Assembly (NCBI GenBank): GCA_044432975.1
Contig: JAWXUC010000009.1
Coordinates: forward strand, 1-63,663
Direction of reading: 5' to 3'
DNA length: 63,663 bases
DNA from: JAWXUC01 sp044432975
Lineage (GTDB): Bacteria > Pseudomonadota > Alphaproteobacteria > RF32 > CAG-239
Position 1 is the first letter of the stretch. Each line of letters opens with the position of its first letter. The notes below the pieces were generated by a model. It was given only the letters and a program-made list of their open reading frames with translations. It was not told the DNA's origin and did no database searches. The position numbers and the translations under genes were made by a program. Shown in pieces: positions 41,159-52,200 of the stretch.

Positions 41159-41794
41159 ATGACAATAATTTCTGCAAGCATATTATCTGCTGATTTCTTA
41201 AATTTGCAATCAGAACTAGATAACTTAAAAAAAGCCAACACAGATTGGCTTCATATAGACGTAATGGATGGACATTTTGTGCCCAATTTTACGTTTGGTT
41301 CTCATATCCTAAAACAAATAAAAAAAGGCACAGACTTAATTTTAGATGTGCATTTAATGATAAACAGCCCAGAGAATATGATAGACTGGTTTATAGAGGC
41401 TGGTGCAGATTATATAACTTTTCATTTAGAAGCAACAAACAATGCTAAAAAAATTATTCAAAAAATAAAAAACAAGAACAAAAAAGTTGGTATTTCAATA
41501 AAACCAAGCACAGACATAAATTTATTATTGCCTTATTTAGAAGAACTTGATATGGTTTTAATAATGAGTGTAGAACCAGGGTTTGGTGGTCAAACGTTTA
41601 TGCCAATTGCTATTGATAAAATCAAAGAGCTAAAGAAAATAAACTCAAATATTTTAATAGAGGTTGATGGTGGCATAAACAATATCACAGCCAATCAAAC
41701 CATAAAAGCTGGCGCAAACGTGCTTGTTGCTGGCAATTACATTTTTTCTGGCAATTATTCTCAAAGAATAAAAAAACTAAGAGGTGAAATATGA
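41159..41794 (+). CDS. rpe: ribulose-phosphate 3-epimerase
   Basis: Pentose-phosphate-pathway enzyme interconverting ribulose-5-P and xylulose-5-P. The 211-residue TIM barrel has ISASILSADF, WLHIDVMDGHFVPNFTFG (metal His and Asp), DVHLMI, ITFHLEA, MSVEPGFGGQTF and VDGGI. No Shine-Dalgarno is evident. It overlaps the response regulator by four bases. Confidence 0.97.
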   Translation: MTIISASILSADFLNLQSELDNLKKANTDWLHIDVMDGHFVPNFTFGSHILKQIKKGTDLILDVHLMINSPENMIDWFIEAGADYITFHLEATNNAKKIIQKIKNKNKKVGISIKPSTDINLLLPYLEELDMVLIMSVEPGFGGQTFMPIAIDKIKELKKINSNILIEVDGGINNITANQTIKAGANVLVAGNYIFSGNYSQRIKKLRGEI

Positions 41795-42474
41795 AACACT
41801 TAATAATGATTATAGAAGACGAAGAAGCAATCGCCTTAATGTTAAAATACAACCTTGAAAAAGAAGGTTATTCTGTTGCAATAGAAGGTAGAGGATCTAA
41901 AGCTGTAGCCGAAATAGAAGATAAATTACCCTCAGTTATTTTGCTAGATTGGATGCTTCCAGAACTTAGCGGTGTTGAAATTTGTCGCTTAATCAGAAGC
42001 AAACCAGACATTAAAAACATCCCCATAATAATGTTAACTGCCAAAGGCCAAGAAGAAGATAAAATAAATGGACTAAATGCTGGCGCAGATGATTATGTAA
42101 CCAAACCATTTTCTATTCCAGAATTAATGGCAAGAGTAAAAACTCAAGTAAGAAGATCTCCAGAAATAAATAAAACCGAAGAACTTATTTTTGAAGATAT
42201 TAGAATGGATATTATTGAGAAAAAAGTCTTCAGAGGCAATAATATTATAAAACTAGGACCAACAGAATTTAGACTTCTAAAAGCATTAATGGAAGCACCT
42301 GGCAAAGTATTCTCAAGAGAAATTCTCTTAAAAAATGTTTGGGGAGACAACATCTATGTAGAATCAAGAACTGTAGATGTTCACATTAGACGATTAAGAA
42401 GAAATTTAAATGAATTTGGTCAAGACTATATTAGAACAGTCAGAGTATCAGGCTACTCAATAGACAAGGAATAA
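41791..42474 (+). CDS. OmpR/PhoB-family response regulator
   Basis: The 227-residue protein has a receiver domain with acidic pocket IIEDEE (D10), phospho-acceptor Asp53 in ILLDWMLPE and the MLTAKG lysine, then a winged-helix DNA-binding domain (KLGPTEFRLLKALMEAPGKV, SRTVDVHIRRLRRNL, IRTVRVSGYSI). The sequence is closest to PhoB/PhoP-type regulators. No histidine kinase gene is adjacent, so its partner is elsewhere. GAGGTGAAAT precedes the ATG. Confidence 0.9.
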   Translation: MKHLIMIIEDEEAIALMLKYNLEKEGYSVAIEGRGSKAVAEIEDKLPSVILLDWMLPELSGVEICRLIRSKPDIKNIPIIMLTAKGQEEDKINGLNAGADDYVTKPFSIPELMARVKTQVRRSPEINKTEELIFEDIRMDIIEKKVFRGNNIIKLGPTEFRLLKALMEAPGKVFSREILLKNVWGDNIYVESRTVDVHIRRLRRNLNEFGQDYIRTVRVSGYSIDKE

Positions 42475-42481
42475 ACAGCTT

Positions 42482-42946
42482 ATGCAAAACTTTACACTAT
42501 TAAACACTGGCTTTGAAGCAATCTTAAGCGGAACAATAGCAACTTTATTAGCACAAATATTAAAATTTTTAATAAACGCTATTAAAACCAAAGAGTTTAA
42601 CTATGAACACCTCTTCACAACAGGAGGCATGCCAAGCTCTCACTCATCAGGAGTTTGCGCATTAACAACATCTGTTGGCTTAATAGGAGGTTTTAACAGC
42701 TTAATGTTTGCTGTTTCTTTTGGTTATGCTGTCGTAATCATGCACGATGCTGCTGGCTTAAGAAGAGATTCTGGTCAAATGGCAAAATGCCTAAATGAAA
42801 TGATGAAAGAATTTTATAAATCAGATATAAAAACAAAATCAAAACAATTAAAAGAACTTTTAGGGCATACTCCCAAAGAAGTGTTTTGGGGCGCTATTCT
42901 AGGTATTGTTATAGCATTAGGACTACACCATATCTTATTAGGATAA
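42482..42946 (+). CDS. divergent PAP2 family protein (DUF212/YuiD)
   Basis: The 154-residue membrane protein has GGMPSSHSSGVCALTTSVG, the DUF212 signature with the PSSHS phosphatase-like motif, and VVIMHDAAGLRRDSGQMA. About four TM helices. Related to acid-phosphatase/PAP2 folds, probably acting on a lipid phosphate; the substrate is unknown. Confidence 0.85.
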   Translation: MQNFTLLNTGFEAILSGTIATLLAQILKFLINAIKTKEFNYEHLFTTGGMPSSHSSGVCALTTSVGLIGGFNSLMFAVSFGYAVVIMHDAAGLRRDSGQMAKCLNEMMKEFYKSDIKTKSKQLKELLGHTPKEVFWGAILGIVIALGLHHILLG

Positions 42947-42948
42947 TC

Positions 42949-44340
42949 TTATTTTTTTCTCTTAGAGCTAGAGGCAATACCCATTGCTTCTCTATATTTG
43001 GCAACCGTACGTCTTGCTGTTTTTATACCCTCATTGCTCAAAAGTTCAGAAATTTTATCATCACTTAAAGGTTTTTCCCCTTCTGCCTCTATTAACTTTT
43101 TAATCTTATGTTTTATTGTTATTGTAGAAACATCATCGTTCCCAACATAAGACCCTGCTTTATTTGAAAAGAAGTATTTTAACTCAAACAATCCTTGTGG
43201 TGTTGCCATATATTTATTTGTCGTAACACGAGAAACCGTACTCTCAGAAACCTCTAAAACATCAGCACTTTCTTTTGCTGTAATTGGTTTAATATATTCG
43301 ATTCCTTTTTCAAAAAAATCTCTTTGTGTTGCAACCAAATATTCAGCAGTCTTCAACAAAGTTTCAGCTCTTTGCCCCATAGCTTTTATTAAAAAATTTG
43401 CTCTTGATAAATTTTGATTTATATACTTTTTTACAACTTTATCTTTTTTAACTAAAGACTTATATTCATTATTAACTAAAACCTTAGGTAAAGAATTAGG
43501 GTTTAATTCCACAATATAATCACCTTTTTTATTAACCCTAACCAAAACATCTGGTACAATATATGTCGCAATATCATTATCATAATCTTTACAAGGTTTA
43601 GGGTTGCAAGACTTAATATCTGCAATCATCGTTGTTAAATCACTGTCTGTACAATTGCAAATCTTTTTTAATTCGCTTAATTTTTTAGATCCTAGCAAAT
43701 CCAAATTATCTAAAAGCTTTTTCATCATAGGATCAAGTAAATTTTTATCTTTTAACTGAATTGCAATAACCTCTTTTAAGCTTTGACCAAAAATCCCCGC
43801 AGGTTCAAAAGTCTTTAAAACATCTAAAATATCATTAATAAAACTCTCTTTTATTTTAATGCTATTAGACATTCTTTTAATATCACCAACAAAATAACCA
43901 GCCCCATCCAACTCATGCATTAAAAGACGAGCCACAATAATTTCTTTATCTTTTCTAAAATGTATATTTATCTGACTATTTATAATATCATACAAAGACG
44001 ATTCTTTAGCTTTTTGATTTAAATAAAAATCAAAAGAATCATCATTATCATTTATTTTACGTTCATTAATTTCATAACCGATTCTATCAGATCCAAAGTC
44101 ATCAAAATCATTTTCATAATCCATATCAGGAGAAAAGTCTTCTATCTCTTCTGTTGTTTCAACAACTTCTTCAGAAAAATCTTCCTCTTTAGACAATAGC
44201 GGATTTTCTAAAATTTCATTTTCAACTAATTCAGATAATTCTTGATTAGATAACGCCAACATAGAAATCGCTTGCGTTAATGACTGTGTCATAGCAAGGG
44301 TTTGTGATTGTTTAATTTCTATCCGTGGAGTAAGCGCCAC
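42949..44340 (-). CDS. rpoN: RNA polymerase sigma-54 factor
   Basis: The start was placed at a GTG (44340, 463 residues, MALTPRIEIKQSQ) because AGGAGG lies 8 nt upstream; the longer ORF uses a TTG only 2-3 nt from that site. Region I has QSQTLAMTQSLTQAISMLALS; an acidic region II follows; the core-binding and HTH domains and the RpoN box ARRTVAKYREAMGI are intact. It follows lptB as in many proteobacteria. No sigma-54 activator is in the window. Confidence 0.95.
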   Translation of the reverse strand: MALTPRIEIKQSQTLAMTQSLTQAISMLALSNQELSELVENEILENPLLSKEEDFSEEVVETTEEIEDFSPDMDYENDFDDFGSDRIGYEINERKINDNDDSFDFYLNQKAKESSLYDIINSQINIHFRKDKEIIVARLLMHELDGAGYFVGDIKRMSNSIKIKESFINDILDVLKTFEPAGIFGQSLKEVIAIQLKDKNLLDPMMKKLLDNLDLLGSKKLSELKKICNCTDSDLTTMIADIKSCNPKPCKDYDNDIATYIVPDVLVRVNKKGDYIVELNPNSLPKVLVNNEYKSLVKKDKVVKKYINQNLSRANFLIKAMGQRAETLLKTAEYLVATQRDFFEKGIEYIKPITAKESADVLEVSESTVSRVTTNKYMATPQGLFELKYFFSNKAGSYVGNDDVSTITIKHKIKKLIEAEGEKPLSDDKISELLSNEGIKTARRTVAKYREAMGIASSSKRKK

Positions 44341-44352
44341 TATCAAGCCCTC

Positions 44353-45081
44353 CTACAAAGAAAAATCTTCTCCAAGATACACTTTTCTAACCTCTGCACT
44401 AGCCACAATCTCTGCTCCAGTACCCTCCATTAAAACAGTACCTGCGTGCAATATATAAGCTCTATCAACAACATCTAATGTTTCTCTAACGTTATGATCG
44501 GTAATTAAAACCCCGATTCCACGATATTTTAATTTTGAAATAAGCTCCCTAATATCTGCCACCGCAATAGGATCAATACCAGCTAAAGGCTCATCTAAAA
44601 GAACATATTGAGGTTGAGAAGCCAAAGCACGAGCAATTTCCAAACGTCGACGCTCACCACCAGATAAAGATATTGCTAAAGATTTACGCAAATGAGAAAT
44701 AGAAAACTCATTTAAAAGTTCTTCAAGCATAGCTTCTCTTTTATCTTTTTTAGATTCAACTAGCTCTAAAACAGCCATAATATTATCTTCAACGCTCAAT
44801 GTTCTAAAAATAGACGCCTCTTGAGGAAGATATCCAAGACCCAACTTAGCGCGCTTATACATTGGCAAATTTGTAGCATCAACACCGTCAATTAAAATTT
44901 CTCCATAATCAGGAGAAACAAGACCTGTAACACAATAAAAACAGGTTGTTTTACCTGCACCATTAGGACCAAGAAGAGCTACAGCTTCACCTTTCTTAAC
45001 ATATAAAGAAACGTTTTTCAAAATAGAACGTTTTTTATATTTTTTACCAACATTAAAAATTTCTAGCTTATCTGTCTTCAT
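44353..45081 (-). CDS. lptB: LPS export ABC transporter ATPase LptB
   Basis: The 242-residue ATPase drives lipopolysaccharide extraction by LptFG. Walker A GPNGAGKTT, signature LSGGERRRLE, Walker B YVLLDEPLAGID and the switch His in ITDHNVRET. FYCVTGLVSPDYGEILIDG is typical of LptB. It overlaps lptA by four bases. Confidence 0.97.
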   Translation of the reverse strand: MKTDKLEIFNVGKKYKKRSILKNVSLYVKKGEAVALLGPNGAGKTTCFYCVTGLVSPDYGEILIDGVDATNLPMYKRAKLGLGYLPQEASIFRTLSVEDNIMAVLELVESKKDKREAMLEELLNEFSISHLRKSLAISLSGGERRRLEIARALASQPQYVLLDEPLAGIDPIAVADIRELISKLKYRGIGVLITDHNVRETLDVVDRAYILHAGTVLMEGTGAEIVASAEVRKVYLGEDFSL

Positions 45082-45824
45082 TCTTTTGCCTTAAAAGTTC
45101 CCTTAACTTGTCCTTTTGAGCCTGCAATAATTTTGCTCACACCTGTTTTTAAGTTTGCAACAGCCTTATCACCTTTAAGTTCATTATCTTTTTGAAAAAT
45201 AGTAACATCATCAAAAAGATGAACTTCACCAAGTGTTGGATAATAAGTCCCAGTATTAGCAGTTACTGTCGCATCTTTTGTTATTATCTTAATATTATCA
45301 AAAATATCAACTTTGTCTAGCTCCATTGAAGAGTTGTTAGTTTCTTTAAAATAAGCTTTTAACTCATCTGCAATAATAGTGTTCCCATCTTTAGTCTTTG
45401 CTTTAACACCACCCTTAGCAATAGCTTCTTTTTTAGTTGGATAATAAAAAATATTATCATCAGCTTCTAATGTTTCATTTTCTGTAACAATCTTAGCAGG
45501 TTTTCCTGTTAAAATAGCCTCTTCTTTTGCCATACTATATTCTAGCTTATCCCCATATCCTTTTGCACTATCAGAAGTCAAAACAACATTATCAAAACCA
45601 AAAACTTTAGAGATTTCTTTCTTTCCATTAGCTTCTGAATAAAAAGCCTCTAATTTATTTGCATTTACTTTCATAGAAGAATTAGATGCTTCTGCATTAC
45701 CAACAGCCACCATTTTTGCTTCTTTATTATGCCATTCAACCTTTTCATCTGCCTTAATTTTCAAATCATCAGCATTAGCAATTAACGGAAAAACAAACAT
45801 AAAAGCTATTAAAAGTTTTTTCAT
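45078..45824 (-). CDS. lptA: LPS transport periplasmic bridge protein LptA (OstA-like)
   Basis: The 248-residue protein has a signal peptide (MKKLLIAFMFVFPLIANA) and OstA-like beta-jellyroll repeats with A..K.E......G.......A..A...KT..G.T..A and GEVHLFDDVTIF. It is longer than E. coli LptA (185), with an extra repeat unit. GAGGTTAA precedes the ATG, overlapping lptC. Confidence 0.88.
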   Translation of the reverse strand: MKKLLIAFMFVFPLIANADDLKIKADEKVEWHNKEAKMVAVGNAEASNSSMKVNANKLEAFYSEANGKKEISKVFGFDNVVLTSDSAKGYGDKLEYSMAKEEAILTGKPAKIVTENETLEADDNIFYYPTKKEAIAKGGVKAKTKDGNTIIADELKAYFKETNNSSMELDKVDIFDNIKIITKDATVTANTGTYYPTLGEVHLFDDVTIFQKDNELKGDKAVANLKTGVSKIIAGSKGQVKGTFKAKE

Positions 45825-46456
45825 TTAACCTCACTTTTTTTCAATTTAACATTACCAATAAAAGTTATAATTTCTTTTTTTAAATCAATCTCAAAGCCGT
45901 CTGCTTCAACATCACCTAAAAACCCCTCACCAAACGTAGGAGCTTTAGAAAAAACTTTATTTGTATTAAAATCTGCCACAACTTCTGTTGCATTCATCTC
46001 AAAACCTTGAGTATAAAATATATCAACAATATTAGGCAACTTTAACAAATTTTGATTTTGATAAAAATAACCTTCATTAGTTTTCATATTAAGCCAATCA
46101 CCAACATTGTTGTTAAAAACAGCATCCAAATCATCTAATTTTGTTATTTTATTTTCTGCATCAACTTCTTCAATATGTTTTGCCTTAAAATTCTGAACTT
46201 GATTATCTTTATTTGTAATATAAAAATCCAGTTTATCTACCATAAGTTTTTCAAGCTCACCTTTTTTAGGTATTGTAATCTGAAAAGCAAAAGAAGTCTC
46301 TTGATTTTTTATAATAGGCACAACAACCAACAAACTCAACAATACAAGCGCAACCAAAGGAAACAATATCCTAATTTTTTCAGACAAAGTTCTTTTGTTA
46401 GATTTAACATCTATTGGATTATCAAAAAAAGAATCTATTTTATTTTTATCAAACAA
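45821..46456 (-). CDS. lptC: LPS export protein LptC
   Basis: The 211-residue inner-membrane protein has one N-terminal TM helix (about 29-48) and an OstA-type beta domain (EVVADFNTNKVFSKAPTFGEG, GDVEADGFEIDLKKEIITFIGNVKL). No ATG is available; a TTG at 46456 has GAGGG 8 nt upstream, while the TTG at 46462 is too close to it. The gene overlaps kdsD. Unusual initiation may keep its level low. Confidence 0.82.
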   Translation of the reverse strand: MFDKNKIDSFFDNPIDVKSNKRTLSEKIRILFPLVALVLLSLLVVVPIIKNQETSFAFQITIPKKGELEKLMVDKLDFYITNKDNQVQNFKAKHIEEVDAENKITKLDDLDAVFNNNVGDWLNMKTNEGYFYQNQNLLKLPNIVDIFYTQGFEMNATEVVADFNTNKVFSKAPTFGEGFLGDVEADGFEIDLKKEIITFIGNVKLKKSEVK

Positions 46457-47399
46457 CGCCAACCCTCAAACAATCATGCAAATGAATTAAACCAACTGGC
46501 TTTTCACCCTCAAGCACAAAAAGTTGTGTAATTTTCTTTTCATTCATCACCCTAACAGCCTCTGCAGCCAAAACATCTTTACTTATAGTTTTAGGATTAA
46601 CAGTCATAACGTCAACAACTGGTTTTACAAACAATTCATCATTCATCTGACGACGCAAATCACCATCAGTAATCATACCTGCTAAATTGCCATCATCATC
46701 TAAAACACCAACACAACCAAGCATTTTTTTACTCATAACATAAATAGCTTCTGGCATTTTATTTGTATTTGCAACAAAAGGCAAGTCATCTCCCGTTCTC
46801 ATCACATTTTCAACCTTAAGAAGAACAGAGCCAAGCTTGCCACCAGGGTGAGATTTATTATACTCACTTTTAGTAAAAGCTCTTCTATTCATCAAGCAAC
46901 AAGCCAAAATATCACCCATCGCCAACATAGAAGTTGTAGAAGACGTTGGAGCCATTCCTAACGGACAGGCCTCTTTTGCTGTTGGCAACCTTAAAATATA
47001 ATCACCCAATTTACCAAGAGAACTATCAACTTTTTTAGTAATTGCAATTAAAGGAATATTAAAACGCTTACAATAATTCAAAATATCTAAAAGCTCTTTT
47101 GACTCTCCGCTATTAGAAATCGCAATAACCACATCATCGTTTGTAACCATACCCAAATCACCATGAGAAGCCTCTGCAGGATGCACAAAAAATGATGGTG
47201 TACCAGTAGATGCAAGAGTAGCTGCAATCTTATTACCAATATGCCCAGCTTTACCCATACCTGTTACAATAACACGTCCTTTTGCATTTTGCATTAAGTC
47301 AAGCACTGTTATTAAATTATCATCTAACAACCCCGCCATTTCTTGCAAAGCTTTAATTTCTGTATCTATAACTGTTTTCGCAAATTCAACATCACTCAT
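46449..47399 (-). CDS. kdsD: arabinose-5-phosphate isomerase KdsD/KpsF
   Basis: Makes arabinose-5-P for Kdo synthesis in LPS. The 316-residue protein has an N-terminal SIS domain (GMGKAGHIGNKIAATLASTG, ISNSGESKELL, CPLGMAPTSSTT) and two CBS domains (MPEAIYVMSKKMLGCVGVLD, GDLRRQMN). AAAGGACTAAAAAT precedes the ATG. It heads the LPS part of the operon, after hslU. Confidence 0.95.
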   Translation of the reverse strand: MSDVEFAKTVIDTEIKALQEMAGLLDDNLITVLDLMQNAKGRVIVTGMGKAGHIGNKIAATLASTGTPSFFVHPAEASHGDLGMVTNDDVVIAISNSGESKELLDILNYCKRFNIPLIAITKKVDSSLGKLGDYILRLPTAKEACPLGMAPTSSTTSMLAMGDILACCLMNRRAFTKSEYNKSHPGGKLGSVLLKVENVMRTGDDLPFVANTNKMPEAIYVMSKKMLGCVGVLDDDGNLAGMITDGDLRRQMNDELFVKPVVDVMTVNPKTISKDVLAAEAVRVMNEKKITQLFVLEGEKPVGLIHLHDCLRVGVV

Positions 47400-47411
47400 A
47401 TTTTTAGTCCT

Positions 47412-48722
47412 TTATAAAATAAATTTAGATAAATCAGATTGTTTAGTATATTTACTCAATTTTTCATCTACCATTTCAGCGGTTATAAGTTCTTTTTCCC
47501 CACTCCTATCAGAAGCGTTAAAACTGATATCCTCAAGTAAAATTTCAAACACTGTATGCAAACGTCTTGCACCAATATTTTCAACATTTTCATTAATCAA
47601 AACAGAAAATTCAGCAATTTTTTCTATTGCCTCTTTAGAGAACTCCAAATTAAAGTTTTCTGTTTTCAATAAAGCCACATATTGTTCAATAAGATTAGCC
47701 TCTGTTTTTGTTAAAATTGCAATAAAATTATCATAAGTCAAACCTTTTAATTCTACCCTAATAGGTAAACGTCCCTGTAATTCTGGCAATAAATCAGCTG
47801 GCTTTGCCAAATGAAACGCACCAGAACAAATAAAAAGAATGTGATCTGTCTTAACCATTCCATGTTTTGTTGTAACTGTTGTCCCTTCAATTAAAGGCAA
47901 CAAGTCTCTTTGCACACCTTCACGAGAAACATCTCCACGTTTACTTTCATCTTTACCACAAATTTTATCAATTTCATCAATAAATACGATTCCATTGTTT
48001 TCAACATTTTTAATTGCCTGAGAAGTAACTTTTTCAAAATCTAAAAGTTCATCAACTTCTTCGTCCATAATAATCTTACGAGCTTCTGCAACATTAAGCT
48101 TTTTAGTTTTATAACGTTCACCAGATTTACCTAAAATATCTCCTAAAGAAATCATTCCCATTTGCGCACCAGGCATACCAGGCACATCAAAAGTAGGCAT
48201 AGAAGCATTTGAATTATCTAAAACAGAAATTTCTATTTCTTTATCTTCTAGTTTTTCTTCCATTAACAAGCGCTTAAATTTTTCTTTAGTTTCATCACCA
48301 GCGCTTAAACCAACAAGAGCTTCTAACAAACGTTCATTAGTATTTTCTTTAGCCTTAATTAAAACATCTTCTTTCATAACTTCTTTAGCTTGATTAATTG
48401 CCAAATCTAATAAATCTCTAACAATACCTTCAACATCACGACCAACATAGCCAATTTCTGTAAATTTTGTTGCTTCAACTTTAATAAAAGGCGCTTTAGC
48501 AAGCTTTGCAAGCCTACGAGAAATTTCTGTTTTACCAACACCTGTAGGACCAACCATTAAAATGTTTTTAGGCACAATTTCTTCTCTTAACTTTGGCTCA
48601 ACATTCATTCTGCGATATCTATTACGCAAAGCTAAAGCCACAGCTTTTTTTGCATCTTCTTGCCCAATAATAAACCTATCAAGTTCTGCAACAATTTGTT
48701 TTGGTGTAAAATTATTTATCAT
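47412..48722 (-). CDS. hslU: HslU, ATPase of the HslUV protease
   Basis: AAA+ unfoldase that feeds HslV. The start is placed at the ATG at 48722 (436 residues, MINNFTPKQIV), since the longer ORF begins at a TTG two codons earlier. Walker A GPTGVGKTE, IGYVGRDVEGIVRDL pore region, Walker B IVFIDEIDKI, sensor II GARRLHTVFE. The C-terminal SKFIL tail that activates HslV is present. It overlaps hslV by 11 nt. Confidence 0.97.
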   Translation of the reverse strand: MINNFTPKQIVAELDRFIIGQEDAKKAVALALRNRYRRMNVEPKLREEIVPKNILMVGPTGVGKTEISRRLAKLAKAPFIKVEATKFTEIGYVGRDVEGIVRDLLDLAINQAKEVMKEDVLIKAKENTNERLLEALVGLSAGDETKEKFKRLLMEEKLEDKEIEISVLDNSNASMPTFDVPGMPGAQMGMISLGDILGKSGERYKTKKLNVAEARKIIMDEEVDELLDFEKVTSQAIKNVENNGIVFIDEIDKICGKDESKRGDVSREGVQRDLLPLIEGTTVTTKHGMVKTDHILFICSGAFHLAKPADLLPELQGRLPIRVELKGLTYDNFIAILTKTEANLIEQYVALLKTENFNLEFSKEAIEKIAEFSVLINENVENIGARRLHTVFEILLEDISFNASDRSGEKELITAEMVDEKLSKYTKQSDLSKFIL

Positions 48723-49245
48723 TTTCAATTTTCTCTACTATAATATTATGATTAGAATACACATCAATATCAGCAGCTATGCTAACCGCTTCTTTTGCCA
48801 TATCCTCTAAGGATATATTTTGATTATAAAGTGCTTTAACTGCTGCCAAAGCATAATTTCCACCGCTCCCGATTCCAATAATACCATCATCAGGTTCCAT
48901 AACCTCTCCTGTACCATTCAAAATCAAAGAAGTTTCTTTATCAGCCACAATCATATATGCTTGTAACTGGCGCAAATATTTATCCATACGCCAATCTTTT
49001 GCAAGCTCAACACAAGCACGTTTAAGCTGATTTGAGTGTTTTTCAAGCTTTGCTTCTAAACGTTCAATCAAAGTCATGCCGTCAGCTGCAGCACCTGCAA
49101 AACCAGCAATAATATCGTTATTTTTACCAATACGTCTAACTTTTACAGACTTTGACTTAAAAACAACTGCTTGCCCCAAAGTTGCTTGACCATCACCAGC
49201 CATAACAACCTCATTATCTTTTCTAATACATATAATTGTTGTCAT
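48712..49245 (-). CDS. hslV: HslV, proteolytic subunit of HslUV
   Basis: The 177-residue threonine peptidase has nucleophile Thr2 right after the initiator Met (MTTIICIRKDN), exposed by Met removal. GDGQATLG and FAGAAADGMTLIERLEAKLE are family signatures, with GIGSGGNYALAA later. Its ATG overlaps the stop of the upstream 1157-residue gene (TAATG), so translation of the two is probably coupled. Confidence 0.97.
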   Translation of the reverse strand: MTTIICIRKDNEVVMAGDGQATLGQAVVFKSKSVKVRRIGKNNDIIAGFAGAAADGMTLIERLEAKLEKHSNQLKRACVELAKDWRMDKYLRQLQAYMIVADKETSLILNGTGEVMEPDDGIIGIGSGGNYALAAVKALYNQNISLEDMAKEAVSIAADIDVYSNHNIIVEKIENDK

Positions 49246-52200
49246 TATTTTACTTCTTTCACTTTCATTGCTTTAGGAGCTTTAAATACTTTAGTCTCAA
49301 CTTTAGATTTTCTCCAAGGTTCTTTATTTAAGAATTCTCTACCACAAAGCTCAACACTTAAACTTTTTAATGCTGTTTCAATTGGCATATATAAGTCAGG
49401 TTCTTCTTCATTAAGTTTTTTACCATAGTGAGCAATACCATAAATGTTACCTTTACTATCAACCAAAGCGCCACCAACAGTCAAAGATTGTGTATGCTTA
49501 TCTGTAATAATTTCAGCACCTTTATCCTCAGAGAAGCGATAACCTTTAATTGTTGTTTCATTATCAACATATCCTTCTGTACCACCTTCTTCTTGAATAT
49601 TCATACCCATAGTCATAAAGCCAGTTGCACCCACAGGAGGCAAATTAAGTTCTAAAGGTAAAGGAGTATATTTAATTTTTTCATCAGCCAATAACAACGC
49701 TACATTCTTACTAGGAGAAAATCTAAATCCACTAGCCCCAAACTCAACTCCATTAATAGCTTTTGCCCTAAAATTATTATCACCTTCACTAATTAAATCG
49801 GCACTAGTCAAAATAAATTGATCATTAATAATTAAACCAACACCTTGCTTCAAACCAGATAAAGAAGAAATCTCAACCATAGAAGCCCTAGTCTTATAAA
49901 CATTATAAGGATCCATATCTTTATTTGCTAATTCATTTTCAACACAGAAAACACCTTTAGATTCAATATAAGCCGCTTCAACAATTTCTTGTTTATCCTC
50001 TTCAACAGGAATATCAATCCAATCACTTTCCGCAACTTTACATTTATCACAACCTTCATTACGTTTAAATATTGGTCCGCAATCGCCACTCTTACAGCTT
50101 TCTCCTTTAGCTTTAGCTCTACACATCGCACTATCACAGCCTTCGTTTCGCTTAAAGATAGGGCCACAATCGCCACTTTTACAAGAACCATCTTTAGCCT
50201 TACAAGTACCACTATCGCAGTCTTTGTTTCTTTCAAAAACATCTTTTACAATTTCATCACAATCAGAACCCTCACAACCTTCTACAACTGCAAAAATATC
50301 TCCCTCTTCAACAAATTCCATATCAAGAGGCGCTCTTTCCTCAACAGAAGATAAATCAAAAGATTCAGAACTTTCAAAAACATTATCATCAAAAAATGGA
50401 TCATCTTGAGAAAGAGGCGCATCCGCAACAATAGTAGACTTTTCTTTAACAGTCTCACCATCAACAACACCTGTTTCAAGAATGTCATCTTCAACAACAG
50501 ATACATCTAATGAAGAACCATCAGAAACCAAACTACCATCCTCTACAACAACTATAGAATCTTTAGGAACATTAGTCTCCAAAACCTCAACAAAAATTTC
50601 AGAACCAGAAGAAGAAAAACCAGATTCTTCTAAAGAATTAACACTTACAGGAATATATTTTCCATTTTCTGTTTTTACAAACACAGAAGAACCAGAAGAA
50701 GAAAAACCACCATCTTCAATAATATCAACATCATTCTTCACAAAAACACCCAAATCAGAGGACAACTCACCATCTTCAACATCATCTTTAACAGGAACAA
50801 ACATCCCATTAAAAAGCCTTGCAAACTTATTAAACGCAGAAGAAAAACCACCTTCTTCCTCAACAACTTCAACATCAATAGGACTAAATTTACCTTCAGC
50901 GGTTTTAACAAAAACTTGTCCACCTAAAGAAGATGCCCCTCCCTCTTCAAGTACTTTAATATCAACAGGAACAAAAACACCCTCCTCAACCTTAACAAAC
51001 ACGGCAGAACCAGAAGAAGAAACACCTGCATTTTCAAACACCTCAACATCTATAGGCAAAAACTCACCTTTAGAAGTTTGAACAAAAACCTCTGATCCCA
51101 AAGAAGATAAACCATCTTTTTCAATTATTTCTGCATCAACAGCTTCAAATTTTCCATCTTTATCTTTTACAAAAACAGGTAAACTTGTAGAAACCTCTCC
51201 ATCTTCAACAATTTTATTTTTAACAGCAACATACATTCCATTAAATAGTTTAACAAACTTATTAAAAGCAGAAGCAAAAAGACCTTCCTTTTTCACAGAA
51301 TCAACATCTATAGGCAAAAATTCTCCTTTAGATGTTTTAACAAAAGCCTGAGTTCCTAAAGAAGACAAACCTCCATCTTCAAGTATTTTTACATCAACAG
51401 GAACAAATTTACCATCAGCAGCTTTAACAAAAACAGCAGACCCAGATTCTGTTAAACCACCATTTTCTAAAGCAACAACATCAACAGGAAGAAAAACCGT
51501 ATTTTCCTCAACAACAGAAGAATTTAATGTTTTTTCAACAACTTCCATATCAACAGGCAACACCTCTCCTTTTTCTGTTTTAACAAAAACTTGAGTGTCA
51601 AAATCCATTTCTTTTACATCATTCACACTAACAGGAGCAAGCTCACCATCAGCTTTCTTAACATAGAAGTCATAATTTAAACCATTATTAGGTAAACTAG
51701 CATCTCCAGATCTTGCCACTTCAACCTTTTGAACATAAGCACATTTTGCAGGATTAATAAAGCTTTCTAAATCAGCCAAAAGCTTTCTATAAGATTTTTG
51801 TTGTTCATCACCATGAGCAGTCGCAATTTGTTTTTCAAAACCATCAAGATAACGCAATTGCTTCAAAGCTTCTCTAAAAGATTCCTCAACCAAAACAACT
51901 TCACCATCAATTGTACCATCTTCAAGAGTTGCATACCCTGTTGAAGTTCCTTTCCAAAAAACATTTTGCCTAGCAACATCCATCAAGCGCCAAACAACGG
52001 TCATTTCTGAAGAACCTTTTCGATTCTCTGTGCTTTTAACAGTTTTCCAATCAAACTCATCACACACATTCATCGCATAATCAACAATTTCTGCAGTTAA
52101 AATATATTCAGGCATCGGAGAAGAAGAATTAGCATCACACAAATCTGTAGGCATTTTAATTTGAGGAATACATTGACCATACTCTTCATTAAAGATATCA

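Noticed and set aside
41791..42474. Complete two-component system
   Set aside because: No histidine kinase gene is adjacent; the regulator is alone in the window.
49989..50354. 121-residue plus-strand ORF
   Set aside because: Antisense to the Cys-rich part of the large protein; same reason.
50482..51081. 199-residue plus-strand ORF rich in Ser/Thr/Pro/Glu
   Set aside because: It is the antisense shadow of the repeat region of the 1157-residue gene; no ribosome site or promoter, and its repeats follow from the sense repeats.
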